Below, piece after piece: positions 1 to 10,922 of a DNA stretch of 10,922 bases (the first letter of the stretch is position 1; every line of letters starts with the position of its first letter). Made by a program: the position numbers and the translations under genes. The stretch spans positions 1-10,922 of the forward strand of contig JAOXYB010058357.1 of NCBI GenBank assembly GCA_028565635.1, read 5' to 3'. The DNA comes from Phoronis ovalis (lineage: Eukaryota > Phoronida > Phoronidae). A model generated the notes under the pieces. It had not been told where the DNA came from. It did not search any database and saw nothing but the letters and a program-made list of their open reading frames with translations.

Positions 1-300
1 TGACTTCCACCTCACAGTGTGTCAAAGTTATTACTAATAATTTCACCAGTATATGTAACTCTTGATAAACGCATGTACATTTATCTTTCCCAGCCTCAGT
101 TCTAGTGCTTACTGTGTGCATGCGTTACAACAGTGTTTTGCTTTTTTGACTTTTTGTGTACTCAACTGTTTTTAGTTCTGATAGTCTAGCATTTTAATTT
201 TATTATAATTGTTTGGTATTGTGGTTCCTCTTAGGAAATAGATCTTATAACGACTTTAAATAGTATGAACACAGTAAATTTTATCACTTTTATTTTGCAG
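1..300 (+). other. COPA: COPA intron, 3' part only
   Basis: This is non-coding AT-rich sequence ending in a T-rich stretch and TTTGCAG at 300, which is the splice acceptor for the first COPA exon in the window. I looked for the preceding conserved COPA segment (the part before LRSGS in the human protein) and did not find it here, so the upstream exon lies outside the window. Confidence 0.8.
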
Positions 301-8901
<8,601 letters not shown>

Positions 8902-9062
8902 TTGGCCAAATATACAAAAATGCATTATTTGTGTGCAAGGCAATGGAGAACAGTGCTGGCAACAAATAGCATATTACATACAATGGCAAAATAACTGTTT
9001 TAACTTTTTGCTGCCTGGATTCAGCAACACCAACATAATTTGATATGTTGATGGTAACCAGA

Positions 9063-9068
9063 AATAAA
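9063..9068 (+). terminator. Candidate COPA poly(A) signal AATAAA
   Basis: A canonical AATAAA lies 162 nt after the COPA stop and is followed within 30 nt by the GT-rich GTGCTTTGG. It is the first canonical hexamer in the 3'UTR. Confidence 0.55.
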
Positions 9069-9148
9069 GCAATTTGCATAGTGCTTTGGATAATGTTATG
9101 AACACTATATTATCCTGGTCCCACAAATGTCAGAACTGTAAGTTGATC

Positions 9149-9154
9149 AATAAA
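9149..9154 (+). terminator. Second candidate COPA poly(A) signal AATAAA
   Basis: A second canonical hexamer, 86 nt further on, could give a longer 3'UTR; GT-rich sequence follows at a greater distance (about 9218-9227). Confidence 0.3.
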
Positions 9155-9440
9155 CATGTGGTCAAGTACGTTCATAGTTTAATGAATTATTATTATAAAA
9201 GTTATATTGAACACAAATGTGTTTTGATTCATTTTATATACATCATAATATGTGAATTGCTATTATAAACTTGATTACCATGTTTATACAATTGGGATAA
9301 AACACAAGTAAAATATAACAGAAAATGTGTAAATGAGACTTATTCAATATTAACTAAAAGCCACAATATTAGACAGCTGGTACATAATTACTTTGACAGG
9401 TATACTCTGCCAATAGATATTTAAATTGGAGATAGAGATC

Positions 9441-9446
9441 TTTAAT
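9441..9446 (-). terminator. Candidate USP1 poly(A) signal ATTAAA (minus strand)
   Basis: On the minus strand this reads ATTAAA, the commonest variant hexamer, 37 nt beyond the USP1 stop. No canonical AATAAA is found on the minus strand in the intergenic region. In sequence this AT-rich the match could be chance. Confidence 0.3.
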
Positions 9447-9482
9447 TTGTTTTCTACTCTTCTATTTGTATTCTATCATTTA

Positions 9483-9903
9483 CTATATACTACCTATTGA
9501 TTTATAAAACAGTAAATATGGGGTTCCAGCAACAGACTTTGTACATAGAGCATGTTGTACAAATTCCTGCTCTGTAAAAACATGAAGTGAATCATCGTCA
9601 CATTCAATCCATTGGTCAATAATGTCCTTTAAACAAGGTCGAGTAATTCCACCGTTTGACTTAATGGTACTGCCACCGAGTTCAACATCATTACTGGGAC
9701 TGCCATTTTGAGTACTGAAGCTTGTTTCACTGGCAGGTCGCTTTCTTTCACTTTTTCTTGTAGGATCAGGAGATTTTACAATTTTGACATCCTTTGCTGT
9801 CTGGTTAATAGATGCAACATTAGATGGTACTTTTACATAAGCGATGTAGTGACCAGCAGATAGTGATATCCCAGAATGCATCACAATTCCATACAGCTCG
9901 TAT
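9483..9903 (-). CDS. USP1: USP1 terminal exon with TAG stop
   Basis: On the minus strand the exon follows TTTTCAG and encodes YELYGIVMHSGISLSAGHY (His box, His codon 9851-9849), a polar insert of about 80 residues with a basic run RKSERKRP (possible nuclear signal) and an ELGG motif (9683-9672), then QWIECDDDSLHVFTEQEF (catalytic Asp probably codon 9599-9597) and TPYLLFYKSIGSI. The stop is TAG at 9485-9483. A GTG at 9884 is internal, not a start. Confidence 0.92.
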
Positions 9904-10709
9904 CTGAAAATGCAAGTTTGTTAAAAAATATCTGGTATGACAGGACCAATTTTTTAAAACTTCATGGATTCACAAAAAAAACTAGACCATGATGATCAGA
10001 GCTTAAGACTCTTAGATACAAGAATCTTTATCGACAGCTGTCGGCAGATGTCAGTGGTCTGAGATTGAATTGTGTGCATGAATTTGTATAGCAAGCACAC
10101 AACATTTTATTGTCTTACCGAATTTAATTGTTTACCTGTGTTCTTCCTTAGTGCAAGGTGGGTCACATTTTGAACTGAAGCATGGCAGCACTAGCGGGAT
10201 GGTCACGTAATCATTTATTTTTGTTAAACCAAACGTTCCCATCACACTAGAATGAAAAGTGCATTTCGTATCACAGTAGGACATCTTGAAAACAATTATA
10301 TGGCCTATAAAAATTGGAAAAGTGTATGTTTCATGTGAAAAAGATGCACTTTCGTAAGTTTAATTATAACAACTACAAGAATATAAAGTCCCTATGCAAG
10401 TTCCATGTACCACATATGACAGATCGATAGTGATTCTGTGTAAAAGAAAACAAGCTAAGGTTTTATTTCGGACCAGGAACCAAAAATTATGTTAAATAAT
10501 ATGAAATGGTTTCAGTTTAACATTGTTTTTTCATGGTACAAACATATTTAACTGGAATAGTAAAATCGTGCGTCTTTTCTTTCAAATGCAAGTAAATCAT
10601 CTAAATGACTTACCCCGAAACAGCAGCAAATCTTTTCAAATGAACAGTTAAAACTTTTGGCAGGGTCTCATATAACGAAGCTCTCTCTGCTTCCACATAA
10701 CTGTAGCAT
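9483..10709 (-). CDS. USP1: USP1-type ubiquitin carboxyl-terminal hydrolase, last three exons
   Basis: USP1 is a nuclear cysteine protease that, with WDR48/UAF1, removes monoubiquitin from FANCD2 and PCNA in DNA repair. Three minus-strand exons (10709-10614, 10246-10136, 9903-9483) join in phase into 208 residues ending in TAG. They carry VEAERASLYETLPKVLTVHL and KRFAA, GLTKIN, the His box MHSGISLSAGHYIAYVKV, an Asp box WIECDDD and the terminal TPYLLFYK. The C-terminal match to human USP1 (MHSGITISSGHYTASVKV; TPYLLFYKKL), along with EAERSLL.., separates it from other USPs. The catalytic Cys box and N-terminal half are outside the window. The segment between His and Asp is about half the human length. 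Confidence 0.88.
9904..10135 (-). other. USP1 intron (232 bp)
   Basis: This is non-coding, with GTAAAC and TTTTCAG ends on the minus strand. It contains a perfect 12-bp palindrome at 10032-10043 centred on an E-box CAGCTG. Confidence 0.85.
10032..10043. repeat. 12-bp perfect palindrome CGACAGCTGTCG
   Basis: The sequence equals its own reverse complement and contains the E-box core CAGCTG; a second E-box-like CAGATG follows nine bases after that core. It lies inside a USP1 intron. Function is unknown and chance is possible. Confidence 0.6.
10136..10246 (-). CDS. USP1: USP1 exon (second from 3' end)
   Basis: On the minus strand the exon follows TTCTAG and precedes GTAAAC. It encodes VMGTFGLTKINDYVTIPLVL then PCFSSKCDPPCTKEEH with a split Arg. 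FGLTKIN matches human GGLSKIN. The CxxxxCxxxC cluster (10153-10182) has no counterpart in the human segment that I recall. Confidence 0.88.
10247..10613 (-). other. USP1 intron (367 bp)
   Basis: This is AT-rich non-coding sequence on both strands. A short patch near 10574-10600 shares CATTTGAAA with the preceding USP1 exon (around HLK), which is within chance expectation. Confidence 0.8.
10614..10709 (-). CDS. USP1: USP1 exon (third from 3' end)
   Basis: Read on the minus strand, the exon follows TATTTAG and precedes GTAAGT. It encodes CYSYVEAERASLYETLPKVL then TVHLKRFAAVS, ending with two bases of a split Gly. HLKRF is the usual USP core motif; human USP1 has HLKCF. Confidence 0.9.
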
Positions 10710-10754
10710 CTAAATATAAAGAATGTTAAAACTGGTGCACAGCTCCATATTGGT

Positions 10755-10922
10755 TGTGTATATACACATACACATACACATATACACATACACATATATA
10801 TATATATATACATATATACATATATACATATATATATACACACACATATACACACACATATACACACACATATACACACACATATACACACACATATACA
10901 CACACATATACACACACATATA
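10755..10922. repeat. Alternating pyrimidine-purine microsatellite (CA/TA), 12-bp unit
   Basis: From 10755 to the window end every base alternates pyrimidine and purine, 168 bp without a break. The left part is irregular TA/CA; from 10845 it is a regular array of CATATACACACA with starts at 10845, 10857, 10869, 10881, 10893, 10905 and 10917, cut by the edge. On the minus (USP1 transcript) strand the unit is TGTGTGTATATG. No stop codon occurs in any frame of the regular array, so the long Cys-Val-Tyr-Met-type open frames here are artefacts. It sits in a USP1 intron, starting 45 nt upstream of a 3' splice site in transcript terms. Confidence 0.95.

Larger units (their letters stand above)
8902..9482. 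other. Tail-to-tail intergenic and 3'UTR region
   Basis: The COPA and USP1 stop codons face each other across 581 bp. The segment is AT-rich, with no credible ORF, tRNA or repeat. It must hold both 3'UTRs; candidate poly(A) hexamers are listed separately. Confidence 0.85.

Noticed and set aside
9008-9027. 6-bp stem-loop TTGCTG/CAGCAA in the COPA 3'UTR
   Set aside because: Short stems of this size are frequent by chance, and no known element matches.
9074-9268. 64-codon open frame (+) and 61-codon frame (-, 8894-9079) in the intergenic region
   Set aside because: Both lack any recognisable domain, have AT-driven composition, and lie in 3'UTR sequence.
10610-10919. Three long minus-strand open frames rich in Cys, Val, Tyr, Met or Ile
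   Set aside because: They are translations of the stop-free 12-bp CA/TA microsatellite. Only the last part of the 10610-10915 frame overlaps a real USP1 exon.

Overview
The window is eukaryotic nuclear DNA. Coding sequence comes in short exons with GT...AG introns and consistent codon phases, introns are AT-rich (about 130-530 bp), and both genes belong to animal-type families. The proteins resemble their vertebrate orthologues closely, but the compact introns and divergent spacer segments suggest an invertebrate animal. I cannot name the phylum from sequence alone.

Layout: 1-300 is the end of an intron. 301-8901 (+) holds the last 20 coding exons of COPA, the alpha subunit of the COPI coatomer, ending in TAA. 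All 19 internal introns have GT and AG ends. The exons join into one unbroken frame of 869 residues, about 70% of the usual ~1224-residue protein: the rest of the second WD40 propeller, the alpha-solenoid, an acidic Gly-rich linker and the C-terminal domain that binds epsilon-COP. The first propeller lies upstream, outside the window. 8902-9482 is the tail-to-tail intergenic/3'UTR region with likely poly(A) signals. 9483-10709 (-) holds the last three exons (208 residues) of a USP1-type ubiquitin-specific protease, with its His and Asp boxes; the catalytic Cys lies beyond the right edge. The next USP1 intron carries a 168-bp strictly alternating pyrimidine-purine microsatellite that runs off the window.

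The two genes act in unrelated pathways (Golgi-ER vesicle transport; deubiquitination in DNA repair) and are simply convergent neighbours. I see no new multi-gene system. Points worth following up are a decayed duplicate of one COPA exon in the preceding intron (statistically the firmest), two weaker candidates of the same kind, a 30-nt in-frame tandem splice acceptor, a partly retained zinc-ribbon-like Cys cluster at the COPA C-terminus, a shortened USP1 insert that keeps a Leu-Gly-Gly motif, a UG-rich repeat close to a USP1 3' splice site, and a possible reverse-transcriptase relic.
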